A stretch of DNA of 64,000 nt. Source: Bacteroidaceae bacterium (GTDB taxonomy: Bacteria; Bacteroidota; Bacteroidia; Bacteroidales; Bacteroidaceae). This document shows, piece after piece, positions 23,860 through 32,114 of the stretch. A program made the position numbers and the translations under genes. The DNA lies in NCBI GenBank assembly GCA_024401305.1, contig JAKSLI010000006.1:1-64000 (forward strand), given 5' to 3'. Under the pieces are notes generated by a model. It worked only from the letters and a program-made list of their open reading frames with translations. It had not been told where the DNA came from and made no database searches. Numbering within the stretch: the first letter of the stretch is position 1; every line of letters begins with the position of its first letter.

Positions 23860-24855
23860 TTAGAGCTTGTTGTCTGAACCGAGTACGTTCACGATCTTGT
23901 GCATGTACATCTTCTTCATGTTGTCACGAGCAGGAGTGAGGTACTGACGTGGGTCGAAGTGTGATGGGTTCTCAGCGAGGTGCTTGCGGATAGCAGCAGT
24001 CATAGCGAGACGAGAGTCAGAGTCGATGTTGATCTTGCAAACAGCAGACTTAGAAGCCTCACGGAGCTGCTCCTCTGGGATACCGATAGCGTCAGGAAGC
24101 TGACCACCGAACTGGTTGATAGTAGCAACCTCATCCTGAGGAACTGAAGAAGAACCGTGGAGTACGATTGGGAATCCAGGGAGCTTCTCCTCGATAGCGT
24201 GGAGGATGTCGAATGCCAATGGTGGAGGTACGAGGATACCCTTCTCGTTACGAGTGCACTGCTCTGGAGTGAACTTGTAAGCACCGTGAGAAGTACCGAT
24301 AGAGATAGCGAGTGAATCGCAACCTGTGCGAGTAGCGAACTCGATAACCTCTTCTGGCTGTGTATAGTGTGACTCAGCAGCTGAAACCTCATCCTCAACA
24401 CCAGCGAGAACGCCGAGCTCAGCCTCAACAGTTACGTCGAACTGGTGAGCGTAGTCAACAACCTTCTTTGCGAGAGCGATGTTCTCCTCGAATGGGAGGT
24501 GTGAACCGTCGATCATTACTGAAGAGAAACCTGAGTCGATACAGTCCTTACAAGTTTCGAAAGAATCTCCGTGGTCGAGGTGGAGAACAATCTGTGGGTT
24601 CTCGCAACCGAGTTCCTTAGCGTATGCAACAGCACCTTCAGCCATGTAGCGGAGGATTGTTGGGTTAGCGTACTTGCGTGCGCCCTTAGAAACCTGCATG
24701 ATAACTGGAGACTTTGTTTCAACAGCAGCCATAACGATTGCCTGCATCTGCTCCATTGTGTTGAAGTTGAAAGCTGGGATAGCGTAGCCACCAGCAACTG
24801 CCTTCTTGAACATCTCGCGAGTATTTACGAGACCAAGATCTTTGTAGTTTACCAT
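23860..24855 (-). CDS. fba: Class II fructose-1,6-bisphosphate aldolase
   Basis: 331 residues. Zinc-dependent aldolase of glycolysis and gluconeogenesis. The metal and catalytic region is visible: 'IVLHLDHGDSFETC' (zinc His and catalytic Asp), 'VEAELGVLAG' and 'AISIGTSHGAYKF', then 'IVLHGSSSVP'. The Gly-rich and His positions fit the family. Codon bias is strong, as for an abundant enzyme. It is monocistronic, with its own promoter and terminator. Confidence 0.97.
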   Translation of the reverse strand: MVNYKDLGLVNTREMFKKAVAGGYAIPAFNFNTMEQMQAIVMAAVETKSPVIMQVSKGARKYANPTILRYMAEGAVAYAKELGCENPQIVLHLDHGDSFETCKDCIDSGFSSVMIDGSHLPFEENIALAKKVVDYAHQFDVTVEAELGVLAGVEDEVSAAESHYTQPEEVIEFATRTGCDSLAISIGTSHGAYKFTPEQCTRNEKGILVPPPLAFDILHAIEEKLPGFPIVLHGSSSVPQDEVATINQFGGQLPDAIGIPEEQLREASKSAVCKINIDSDSRLAMTAAIRKHLAENPSHFDPRQYLTPARDNMKKMYMHKIVNVLGSDNKL

Positions 24856-24940
24856 AATTTAATACCTTATTTTAGTTTTTTGGTTTTTAGTTTCTGTTTT
24901 TCGGTTTGGCAAAACCGAGATGCAATTTCTTAAATCGTTG

Positions 24941-24972
24941 CAAAGTTATAGAAAAGAGCAAAAAAGAACAAA
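24941..24972 (-). promoter_or_regulatory. Promoter of the aldolase gene
   Basis: On the minus strand TTTG (24972-24969) and TAACTTTG (24948-24941) are separated by 20 nt. The leader is about 85 nt. Confidence 0.75.
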
Positions 24973-25042
24973 TAAATCAACCATTTTTTAGTGAAAAGCG
25001 AGCAAATAAAAGTCGTGATACTGCCAACTTGAAAAGCAAAGA

Positions 25043-25594
25043 TTACAATGTGAGCACTTTATCCATCATTTTATCATGCTCAGAATGAGGTATTTCACCA
25101 AACTTCTGAAAGGGGAAAGCCACACCTATGAGATACGGAAGCCGCCCTACCCTAGCCTCGACATCAGCGAAGAATCGGTCGTAATATCCCTTGCCTCGCC
25201 CAAGTCTGTTGCCCTTTTCGTCGAATGCCATGCCCGGTACAAGAACCGTCTCAATCCGATTATAGTCATCAAACAACTTTCCCGTAGGTTCCATTATGCC
25301 AAAAACGCCTTCCTTCAGATCGCTCCTTGAATGATATTCGCGCAACACCATCTCGGTATCGGACACCACTTCGGGCAGCAAAACAGTTTTCCCCTGGCTG
25401 ACAAGCGCTTCGATCACCGTAATGACCGACACTTCGTCAGGCAGGGGAAAATATGCCAATATGCAGTTTGCTTCCCTTACATGCTGCTCAGCAAGCAAAC
25501 TGGCGGAGATGTCTTCAGACATAGCCATAAGCTGTTCCTGTGTGTAACCCTTTTTCAAGGAGCGTACATATTTCCTCAGCTCAGGCTTTGTCAT
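25043..25594 (-). CDS. 5-formyltetrahydrofolate cyclo-ligase
   Basis: 183 residues from the ATG at 25594, which overlaps the stop of the preceding gene by 4 bp (ATGA). A longer frame upstream is not supported. It converts 5-formyl-THF to methenyl-THF using ATP. Family features: N-terminal 'KPELRKYVRSL' and the C-terminal 'VLVPGMAFDEKGNRLGRGKGYYDRF' substrate/ATP loop. Last gene of a minus-strand operon of unknown envelope proteins. Confidence 0.94.
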   Translation of the reverse strand: MTKPELRKYVRSLKKGYTQEQLMAMSEDISASLLAEQHVREANCILAYFPLPDEVSVITVIEALVSQGKTVLLPEVVSDTEMVLREYHSRSDLKEGVFGIMEPTGKLFDDYNRIETVLVPGMAFDEKGNRLGRGKGYYDRFFADVEARVGRLPYLIGVAFPFQKFGEIPHSEHDKMMDKVLTL

Positions 25595-26019
25595 TTTTTC
25601 TTTCTTCTTATTATAATGTATAGGATGATGGAAAGCAGGATGGCTCCAAGTCCAACAAGTCCCGCCCACAATGACTTCGTGTTGATCTGCGAGAGCAGGA
25701 AGTCAACCTTTCCGAGCATTTCCTCGTGGTTTCCGTCGATGTTGCCCTTCAAGGAGTTTGTGGTCTTCGTGAGGTTCTTCTGGTCAATCTGCAATGCCGT
25801 GCAGAGGGAGTCGATGAGAATCTGCTGTTCATCGATAACCTTTGACATGCGCTCTATCTGAACAGTATCATTATATATCTGTTCTTCCAGCAGACGCACA
25901 CGCATCTCAAGGTCGTTCAGATGAATCTGAATATTGGCATCAGCACGACCGCTAAGATACTGCGCATTGACAGACAAAGCCAAGAAGCCTATGATGAATG
26001 AAAGGAGAAGTCTTTTCAT
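25591..26019 (-). CDS. Coiled-coil protein with signal peptide and C-terminal membrane anchor
   Basis: 142 residues: signal peptide (1-19, cleavage near VNA-QY), a long heptad-rich helix from about 30 to 100 ('LEMRVRLLEEQIYNDTVQIERM'), and a hydrophobic segment near 117-136 ending in RRKKK. Probably a periplasmic coiled coil anchored in the inner membrane. No family recognised. Coupled to the cyclo-ligase gene by a 4-bp overlap. Confidence 0.75.
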   Translation of the reverse strand: MKRLLLSFIIGFLALSVNAQYLSGRADANIQIHLNDLEMRVRLLEEQIYNDTVQIERMSKVIDEQQILIDSLCTALQIDQKNLTKTTNSLKGNIDGNHEEMLGKVDFLLSQINTKSLWAGLVGLGAILLSIILYIIIRRKKK

Positions 26020-26050
26020 AACCTTATAACCTCATAACCTTATAACCTAC
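26020..26050. repeat. ATAACCT tandem repeats
   Basis: Four ATAACCT-type units in 31 bp between two genes of the operon. Confidence 0.7.
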
Positions 26051-26055
26051 CTCGA

Positions 26056-27381
26056 CTACTTTCTCAACATTGGATGGATGCGGTCGAGCACTGAACGAAG
26101 GTTCACATTGCCATCCTTGCAAGCATCGCGGAGAGCAACCTTTGCATCTTCAACATTGCTCTGTGTCTTGATCTTCTGGAGATCCTTGAGAACCTGGTTG
26201 TAGTAACCATTACGCTTACTCTGGTCTATGCTGTTGTAAGCGTTAGAGCCTACGATATAGTCAATGTTACCGCTGCGGAAAGCTGCAAGGAGTCGCTTGG
26301 CATCGTCAGAAGAAGCTTCTCCCGGTACCCACTTATCTTGCGCCTTGAGGTATGTTACATCAGCATCAGCCATTGCTGCAACTGGTTCTGCCTTAGGTTC
26401 TTCTGCAGGCTTCTCAACCTCCTTTGGTTCCTCGGTTTGTTCCACTTCCTGCACTTCTGGCTGAGGGTCGAGTGTCTGTTCATTCTCGTCAGGCTGCACC
26501 TCATCGTCCTTGACTTCCATTTCCTCTGCTGAGCCTTCTTCATCTGCTACAACTTCGGTCTTGTCCTTTTCGCTGTCGCCATCGCAAGAATTGAACATTG
26601 CAGTGATGGCTATACCAAGGATCAAGCCCACAGCAAGTGAGATGAGATATGGAATGAAGGAAACCTTGCCTGTTGAAGGCTTGTTTGCACCGCCTACTCC
26701 ACCAATCTGAAGTTCGTTGAGCGGAGTGTCTGTGTGGCTTGCATCCTTGATGAACTCATAGACAGCACTTGACTGGTCGATATCCACAGAACCACGCTTG
26801 ATGCCATCAGGAGTGTTGAAAGAAACCACGATGCTCTGCAACTGTGAAGCGAGCATGATGCGCTTCTCGCCCTTCTGAAGGTCAGTGTGGGTAATCTGGA
26901 TACGACGATCCTTGTAACCATCAGCACTGATTGTTACATCGTAAGCATCGCGCGATTCGCTGAAGGTAATCTCCTGACCGTTCATGATTTCCTTCTGGTC
27001 AATCCTGAACTTAGGCAATGCTACGCCAGCGCCATTGACTACGGTAAGAGTGATACGAAGGTTCTTCTTTCCGAACATCTCATTCGGATTCTGAATCTTC
27101 TGAGGCTTATTTGGAGTAGCCGATTGCTTTGGAGCGGCAGGCTGCTGAGGTCTTTGCTGTGATGCAGGCTGAGCAGCAGGTCTGGTTGGTTGAGCAGGAG
27201 TTGGCTGAGCGGCAGGTCTGCTTGGCTGAGCAGAATCTGGCTGCTGCGCAGGCTTCTTCTCCGCAGGTGCATCTTCTTTTGAGTTGAAAACTATAGGGTT
27301 ACCCTGACCGCCCTGAGCGTTTTTATTATTTGTTTCTTCGATATCGTCGCCAAAATGCAACAATGGTTCGTTATTGTTCAT
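26056..27381 (-). CDS. Pro/Gln-rich, single-pass membrane protein with acidic linker
   Basis: 441 residues. The N-terminus has no signal peptide and is rich in Pro, Ala and Gln (about 40-95). A soluble domain follows at about 105-190, with a PEGA-like 'DAYDVTISADGYKDRRIQI' stretch. One hydrophobic segment at about 245-263 (IPYLISLAVGLILGIAITAM) is followed by an acidic Glu/Pro-rich linker and a small helical domain at about 345-441. The layout suggests a cytoplasmic domain joined to a periplasmic domain across the inner membrane. Function unknown; it is co-transcribed with a Pro/Ala-rich lipoprotein upstream. Confidence 0.75.
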   Translation of the reverse strand: MNNNEPLLHFGDDIEETNNKNAQGGQGNPIVFNSKEDAPAEKKPAQQPDSAQPSRPAAQPTPAQPTRPAAQPASQQRPQQPAAPKQSATPNKPQKIQNPNEMFGKKNLRITLTVVNGAGVALPKFRIDQKEIMNGQEITFSESRDAYDVTISADGYKDRRIQITHTDLQKGEKRIMLASQLQSIVVSFNTPDGIKRGSVDIDQSSAVYEFIKDASHTDTPLNELQIGGVGGANKPSTGKVSFIPYLISLAVGLILGIAITAMFNSCDGDSEKDKTEVVADEEGSAEEMEVKDDEVQPDENEQTLDPQPEVQEVEQTEEPKEVEKPAEEPKAEPVAAMADADVTYLKAQDKWVPGEASSDDAKRLLAAFRSGNIDYIVGSNAYNSIDQSKRNGYYNQVLKDLQKIKTQSNVEDAKVALRDACKDGNVNLRSVLDRIHPMLRK

Positions 27382-27397
27382 AGGAAATAGTTGTTTT

Positions 27398-27997
27398 TTA
27401 TTGTGCTTGTCCGTCCACGATTACATCTCTCTTGCCTGGCTCTGACTTCTGAACCACGGTCTGCTGTCTTGCAGGTGCTAGGTCAGCAGCTTTCGCAGGT
27501 GCCGCTGGTGTTACAGTCTTTGCAGGTGCAGCAGGTTGTGCAGGAGTTACAGGCTTTGCTGGTGTTGCAGGAGCTGTTGCTGGTCGTGCTGGCTCTACAT
27601 TTCTTGCAGGTTCAGCAGCACCGGCAGACTGGCTCGCAGGGATTGCTCCCGTAGGTGCAGACGCAACTGACGCAGCCTGAGGATTGTTATCTGTGGACGA
27701 CGATTCTGTGTCGTATTCTATAGTTCCGGTTGGATTGGAAGTTTCAGCAGTAGCGTTTGCCTCAACTGTTTTCTTCTGCTCCTCATCTTTTGCCAAGTCT
27801 GTCAAGCTTCCGTTGAACGACTTTGCGCCGTCGCTCATATCAGTGCTTCTTTTGGTTGAAGTTGTAATACCCTCTGACGATGCTGATCCGTCGTATTCCT
27901 CGAATTCAGCCTCAATCTCAGCGCGTGTCTTCTTGCTTTCACACGCTGTAAATGCCACAACAAACAATAAGAGAAATATAAAATTAAAGATTTTCAT
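27398..27997 (-). CDS. Ala/Pro-rich lipoprotein
   Basis: 199 residues with lipobox VAFTAC at about 14-19. The second half is low-complexity Ala/Pro/Lys ('PATAPATPAKPVTPAQPAA'), probably an extended spacer that could cross the peptidoglycan. No enzymatic domain. First gene of the four-gene operon 27997-25043. Confidence 0.75.
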   Translation of the reverse strand: MKIFNFIFLLLFVVAFTACESKKTRAEIEAEFEEYDGSASSEGITTSTKRSTDMSDGAKSFNGSLTDLAKDEEQKKTVEANATAETSNPTGTIEYDTESSSTDNNPQAASVASAPTGAIPASQSAGAAEPARNVEPARPATAPATPAKPVTPAQPAAPAKTVTPAAPAKAADLAPARQQTVVQKSEPGKRDVIVDGQAQ

Positions 27998-28059
27998 TTC
28001 TTTGTTGAAGATTAATGATGGGTTCTGAAAAATTAGACTTGTAACAATCGTTTAGGGTG

Positions 28060-28067
28060 CAAAGTTA
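28060..28067 (-). promoter_or_regulatory. -7 box of the lipoprotein operon
   Basis: TAACTTTG on the minus strand, about 63 nt upstream of the lipoprotein ATG. Confidence 0.6.
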
Positions 28068-28224
28068 AGTGATTTTTGGGAAAGCAGAAAATCAGCAACG
28101 ATTTTTTTTATTTTATTAAGAAATAACATCAAAAAACTTAACTTGTTTTGGTTTTGATATTGGCAAAAAAGCACAAAAAACAAAACTTTTTACATCAAAC
28201 GACTGATAATTTACATTAATTTAC

Positions 28225-28232
28225 TAACTTTG
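28225..28232 (+). promoter_or_regulatory. -7 box of the WalJ-like gene
   Basis: TAACTTTG, 20 nt before the ATG at 28253. Confidence 0.6.
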
Positions 28233-28252
28233 CGCCGAAAAAAATCAAGAAC

Positions 28253-29059
28253 ATGGTTAGATTTATGGCATTGGGAAGTGGCAGTTGTGGCAATGCGTAC
28301 CTGCTGATGACTGACGGCGACAATCTGATGATTGACGCTGGCATCGGTATTCGCCACCTGAAAAAGCACTTCACCAACCACCAGATGAAGATAACCAGTC
28401 TGCAGCGCATCCTCATAACCCACGACCATGCCGACCACGTAAAGAGCGTCGGCTACCTGTCAACGGAGTTGGAGATTCCTGTCTATGCCACGAAATCAGT
28501 TCACGAAGGCATCTACAAGAACTATTGCGTGAAGAAGAAGGTTCCGATGGACAAGCAGATTTCCATAGAAAAAGACGAGACAATCCAGCTCGGCGATTTC
28601 AAGGTTACGCCGTTCCATGTGCCTCACGACAGCCTTGACAACGTAGGCTACACCATAGAAGTGGAAGGCATCGTGTTCTCAATAATCACTGACTGCGGCC
28701 ATGTTACCGACCGTATAGCGGAAGCCATTGGGAAGAGCAACTACCTTGTCCTTGAGGCAAACTACGACAATGAGATGCTTGCAAAAGGTCCTTATCCTCC
28801 ATTCCTGAAGGTGAGGGTGGCAAGCAACACTGGCCATCTTTCCAACACCCAGTGTGCCGAAGCATTGGTAAACCACGCTACTCCTGACCTTCGCCATGTA
28901 TGGCTCTGCCACCTAAGCGAGCACAACAATCATCCTGAGCTTGTCCGCAAGACGATAGAGGAAGAGCTTCGACAGCACGGAATAATCGCCGGTGCCGATT
29001 TCATGGTGGATGTTCTCAAGAGAAAGCAGCCAAGCGAGATCTTCAAGTTGACAAAATAG
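28253..29059 (+). CDS. MBL-fold metallo-hydrolase (WalJ/YycJ-like)
   Basis: 268 residues, cytoplasmic. The metal motif THDHADH is at 56-62, preceded by the family N-terminus 'FMALGSGSCGNAYLL'. A further His/Asp set follows in 'TPFHVPHDS', 'ITDCGH' and 'LSEHNNHPE'. Related YycJ/WalJ proteins are proposed 5'-3' DNA exonucleases or repair factors; the cellular role is not settled. Divergent from the lipoprotein operon. Confidence 0.88.
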   Translation: MVRFMALGSGSCGNAYLLMTDGDNLMIDAGIGIRHLKKHFTNHQMKITSLQRILITHDHADHVKSVGYLSTELEIPVYATKSVHEGIYKNYCVKKKVPMDKQISIEKDETIQLGDFKVTPFHVPHDSLDNVGYTIEVEGIVFSIITDCGHVTDRIAEAIGKSNYLVLEANYDNEMLAKGPYPPFLKVRVASNTGHLSNTQCAEALVNHATPDLRHVWLCHLSEHNNHPELVRKTIEEELRQHGIIAGADFMVDVLKRKQPSEIFKLTK

Positions 29060-29138
29060 TATCAGTGAAAGAACACTATACAAGAGCTTCTTACGGCATT
29101 TCATAACACATTAATAAACAACGCCTTACAGAGGCACA

Positions 29139-29181
29139 AAAAAACTCATAGCTTTTTGGGTAAAAAAGCTATGAGTTTTTT
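29139..29181 (+). terminator. Terminator after the MBL-fold gene
   Basis: AAAAACTCATAGCTTTTT-gggt-AAAAAAGCTATGAGTTTTTT, a long A/T-bounded stem. Partial repeats of ATGAGTTTTT follow at about 29191-29222. Confidence 0.75.
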
Positions 29182-29323
29182 AATTATCTCTATGAGTTTT
29201 TGGTCGTTTTCCGCTGAGTTTTTATCCGTTTCCCGTAGAGTTATCATTAACCACTCCGGAAATGACAAAATAGTATCAACGGAATTAGACTCAAAAACAA
29301 TACATCTTTCCAGTAGATATTTT

Positions 29324-29400
29324 GTCAATAAATTTCACTTATATGACTTATTCCAATGCTGTTGGATTTGATAAGTACAATAAGTTAGATTTATTGATAA
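29324..29400 (+). repeat. ATCAATAAATT palindromic repeat, copy 1
   Basis: TCAATAAATTTCACTTAT ... ATAAGTACAATAAGTTAGAT TTATTGA forms an imperfect stem. A second copy is at 53571-53633. Otherwise 29182-29434 holds nothing recognised. Confidence 0.7.
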
Positions 29401-29434
29401 TTCATCCATGAATATTCGATAATCCGTGATATTA

Positions 29435-29644
29435 TTAGTCAACAAATGGGCGACCTGCTACAGGAGCATCGAAAGAGAAAGTGCCGTCTGTTACAGGAAT
29501 TCCGTTTGGTTTTGGATTTGGATTTACTGGTGGGTTTACTGGAGGATTTACAGGTGGGTTATCATTACCACCACTACCCAAGATTACTGCGCACTCTACA
29601 TATACAGGAACTGTAGTGAGTGCTGGCTTAATATAGTTTTTCAT
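29435..29644 (-). CDS. Small 'MKxYIxP' peptide with PPVN repeats
   Basis: 69 residues from the ATG at 29644. N-terminus MKNYIKPALTTVPVYVE, then a Gly/Asn stretch, three PPVN repeats and a C-terminal SFDAPVAGRPFVD. The N-terminus resembles the peptide at 44410-44604 (MKKKYISPTIYVKYIS), and both lie directly downstream of a secreted protein with a T9SS-like tail. The family has no function known to me. It probably shares a transcript with the gene ending at 29769; a C-rich repeat lies between. Confidence 0.6.
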   Translation of the reverse strand: MKNYIKPALTTVPVYVECAVILGSGGNDNPPVNPPVNPPVNPNPKPNGIPVTDGTFSFDAPVAGRPFVD

Positions 29645-29715
29645 TTTTCTGAGTTTTGTTTCTGATTTGTTAAATTTGTAAAAGGATTGACATTCTCTCC
29701 ACCACATCTAGTATA

Positions 29716-29768
29716 ACATATTACTCCCCCTCCCATTATACGGGGAGGGGGTAAGGGGGGAGAGGCCT
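29716..29768 (-). repeat. C-rich palindromic repeat S5
   Basis: ATTACTCCCCCTCCCATTAT then ACGGGGAGGGGG, ending GGGGAGAGGCCT against the stop codon of the secreted protein gene. Relative to that gene it has the same orientation as S1 and S3 have to glyA and glnS. Confidence 0.85.
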
Positions 29769-31883
29769 CTACTTCACAATCACCTTCTTGCCGTTCTTCA
29801 CGTAGATGCCTGAAGTTGGGTTGCTAACCTTGCGGCCAGAGAGATCGTAGTAGTTGTTGTCAGCCTTGCTTGCGTTGATCTGCTTGATGGCTGTTGGATC
29901 GTCGTTTACGAGCAAACCGCATACAGGAACCAGTGGGCCGTCGCCAGGAGCAATCTCAAGGTATGCACGGAATGGAGGGAGAACAGCGTTCTCAGAGAGA
30001 GCATACTTGAACTCGCCATTGCTCAAACCATAGTAACCTGTCTGGTACATAGCCATTGGCTGGAATGTAGTAGAGAGAGTGTACTTAGTGCCGCTCTGAT
30101 CCTTGAAGCTTGTTGGTGAGTTGAAAACGTCATCACTGCTAAATACATCTATCAGGTTGAAATTATCCTTCTTTTCCCATGTGATTGTCATCTCGCCAAC
30201 CTCTTTTGCCTTAATAAGTACTGGCTCGTAAACCAAAAGATTGTTCTTATCCATCTCTGACTGGTAGAGGAGGTAAGCCATGTCGTAGATACCATCTGGT
30301 TCAGCATCATACAGCGTAGCTCCTGTGAAAGTAGCCACTTCTGCCTTGCCTTCGAAGTCAGCGCCCTTATAAGTGAATGGCAATACCATTGACTGCCACT
30401 CAGTGTTGTTGAACGTACGAGTGTAAGTTACCTTATCAGCAAAGAAGAACTCTGGAATGTAGAAAGGCTGAGCGTCTGTAAGGTTAAGTTCTTTAGCTCT
30501 ATTTCTAACATTAATTAAGTTAGCACCTTCAAGATAGACAACGTTAGGAATAACGCCTTCTACATCAGAAAGGTCTGCGTCAACGTAGATCAAAGCATTT
30601 GCAGCAGTTGCCTCTGCAGGCTTAACTGTTGGGTCGAAGTTCTCAATAGTAATTGGTGTTTCGTCACCATTGTAGAGAGTAGCTGTGTAGCCCTGTGGTG
30701 CAGGAGCCACATAAGCCATCTCATGAACGAATATATCGCCCTTGCGAACGATTTCGCCGTCTTCCTTAGCAACCTCAGCAACCAAGATTCTCATATCAGT
30801 ACCGTCAGGAAGTTCTTCGAGACCAACGTACTCAAGGTAGTCTTCCATTACATCGAATGTCTGAACGCCATCAACTGCGTTAAAGAACATGTTAGAAAGC
30901 ACATCAAAGAGTTCTGTATTATCTGTAGTTCCAAGAGCTTCCTCAATCTCGCCTACGATAACAGCGAAAGAATACTTGTGGTCGTTAGAAGGAGTGATAG
31001 TTACATTATTACCATCATGCTGGATCTCGAAAGAAGTAGGATCAGCTGCAGGTTCTGGCTCGGTAACAATGACATAAACGAAAGCCTGCTTTTGACCGTC
31101 CTCTGTAGTAACAACGACAGCAGCTCTACCTGCCTTGAGACCTGTTACAACGCCTTCCTCGCAAGTAATGACCTCGTCTTCCTGAATAACAGACCAAGAA
31201 GTATTCTTGTTGGTTGCGTTTGAAGGATAAACCTGAGCCACGAGATATGCAATCTGTCCCTTTTCTATAGTGATGTAGCCGTTGTCGAGAGTTTCTCCAG
31301 TAACGTCCACGAGAGACACGCTCTCTACAGGAGTCTCTTCTGTAGTCACAACGAGAGAAGTGATGAAGAGGTTTGTGCTTGCAGCTTTACGAGTCATGTT
31401 GAAAGAAGTAGCACCTGCCATTTCCTTTGTGACTGTGAGTGTGATGGTCTCTGGGGTGCCTTCGTTCAAGATATCTGGGAACTCTGGATCCACTCCTATC
31501 TCAGCTGTTGCACCATTGTCGAAGTCAAGCCAAGCTGTTGACTTCTTGGAATCATCCCCCTTGCAGCGATAGGCAGTCATAGAGATGACGTCACCTTCCT
31601 TGAGAGCCTGTGAAAGAGTAACATACATATAAGTACCCGCAGCTGTTCCCTTACCAATATCTGTCTTTTTTCCATTAAGGCAGATTGTGTAATAGGCCTT
31701 ATCGCCTGTGTGAAGATAATTGAGACGATCATTCTTGTCGCCTCCGAGACACTCAATAGAACCAACTTCAGCAACATAATCTGCCTTATTCTCAGCATTA
31801 TGCCACTTGAAGATCTCCTTAGTGTCTGCATTCGCTCCTATGAAGACTGTCAGAAGAGCAAACAAAGAGAATAGTTTCTTCAT
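29769..31883 (-). CDS. Secreted protein with Big_2-like domain and T9SS-like C-terminal tail
   Basis: 704 residues with a signal peptide (1-19). About residues 190-280 look like a bacterial Ig-like (Big_2) domain ('VESVSLVDVTG', 'AQVYPSNATNKNTSWSV', 'VVTGLKAGRAAVVVTT'). The C-terminus 'YYDLSGRKVSNPTSGIYVKN' plus GKKVIVK is the tail seen on many Prevotella surface proteins and may be a sorting signal. No catalytic motif is seen. A promoter -7 box lies upstream and a C-rich repeat is fused to the stop. Confidence 0.8.
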   Translation of the reverse strand: MKKLFSLFALLTVFIGANADTKEIFKWHNAENKADYVAEVGSIECLGGDKNDRLNYLHTGDKAYYTICLNGKKTDIGKGTAAGTYMYVTLSQALKEGDVISMTAYRCKGDDSKKSTAWLDFDNGATAEIGVDPEFPDILNEGTPETITLTVTKEMAGATSFNMTRKAASTNLFITSLVVTTEETPVESVSLVDVTGETLDNGYITIEKGQIAYLVAQVYPSNATNKNTSWSVIQEDEVITCEEGVVTGLKAGRAAVVVTTEDGQKQAFVYVIVTEPEPAADPTSFEIQHDGNNVTITPSNDHKYSFAVIVGEIEEALGTTDNTELFDVLSNMFFNAVDGVQTFDVMEDYLEYVGLEELPDGTDMRILVAEVAKEDGEIVRKGDIFVHEMAYVAPAPQGYTATLYNGDETPITIENFDPTVKPAEATAANALIYVDADLSDVEGVIPNVVYLEGANLINVRNRAKELNLTDAQPFYIPEFFFADKVTYTRTFNNTEWQSMVLPFTYKGADFEGKAEVATFTGATLYDAEPDGIYDMAYLLYQSEMDKNNLLVYEPVLIKAKEVGEMTITWEKKDNFNLIDVFSSDDVFNSPTSFKDQSGTKYTLSTTFQPMAMYQTGYYGLSNGEFKYALSENAVLPPFRAYLEIAPGDGPLVPVCGLLVNDDPTAIKQINASKADNNYYDLSGRKVSNPTSGIYVKNGKKVIVK

Positions 31884-31971
31884 TAGATTAAGATTTTGGT
31901 TAATATTAGATGTTGATTAGTTATTTTCAGACATGTTGTGAAAAGTTGCGAAAAGAACACTTTACGCGTAG

Positions 31972-31979
31972 CAAATTTA
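31972..31979 (-). promoter_or_regulatory. -7 box of the 704-residue secreted protein gene
   Basis: TAAATTTG on the minus strand; leader about 80 nt. Confidence 0.6.
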
Positions 31980-32044
31980 CAAAATTAATCAACGGAAAAG
32001 AAAACAAGCAAAACAAACTTACACATCGTATGACACGCATCAAG

Positions 32045-32079
32045 AAAAAGCCCGCCCTCTACAAAAGGACGGGCTTTTA
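32045..32079 (-). terminator. Terminator of the alanine symporter gene
   Basis: AAAAGCCCGTCC ... GGGCGGGCTTTTT on the minus strand. Confidence 0.75.
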
Positions 32080-32114
32080 TGAGTATTGAGTAATGAGTAA
32101 TGAATGTTGACTGA
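32080..32114. repeat. GAGTAATGA tandem units (half element E2)
   Basis: GAGTATTGAGTAATGAGTAA then TGAATGTTGACTGAC, one arm of the heptamer-type element, abutting the symporter stop. Confidence 0.65.

Noticed and set aside
29435-29644. RiPP precursor cluster
   Set aside because: The peptide has a conserved N-terminus and variable tail, but no radical SAM, YcaO, lanthipeptide or peptidase-transporter gene is adjacent. Kept only as a low-level hypothesis.
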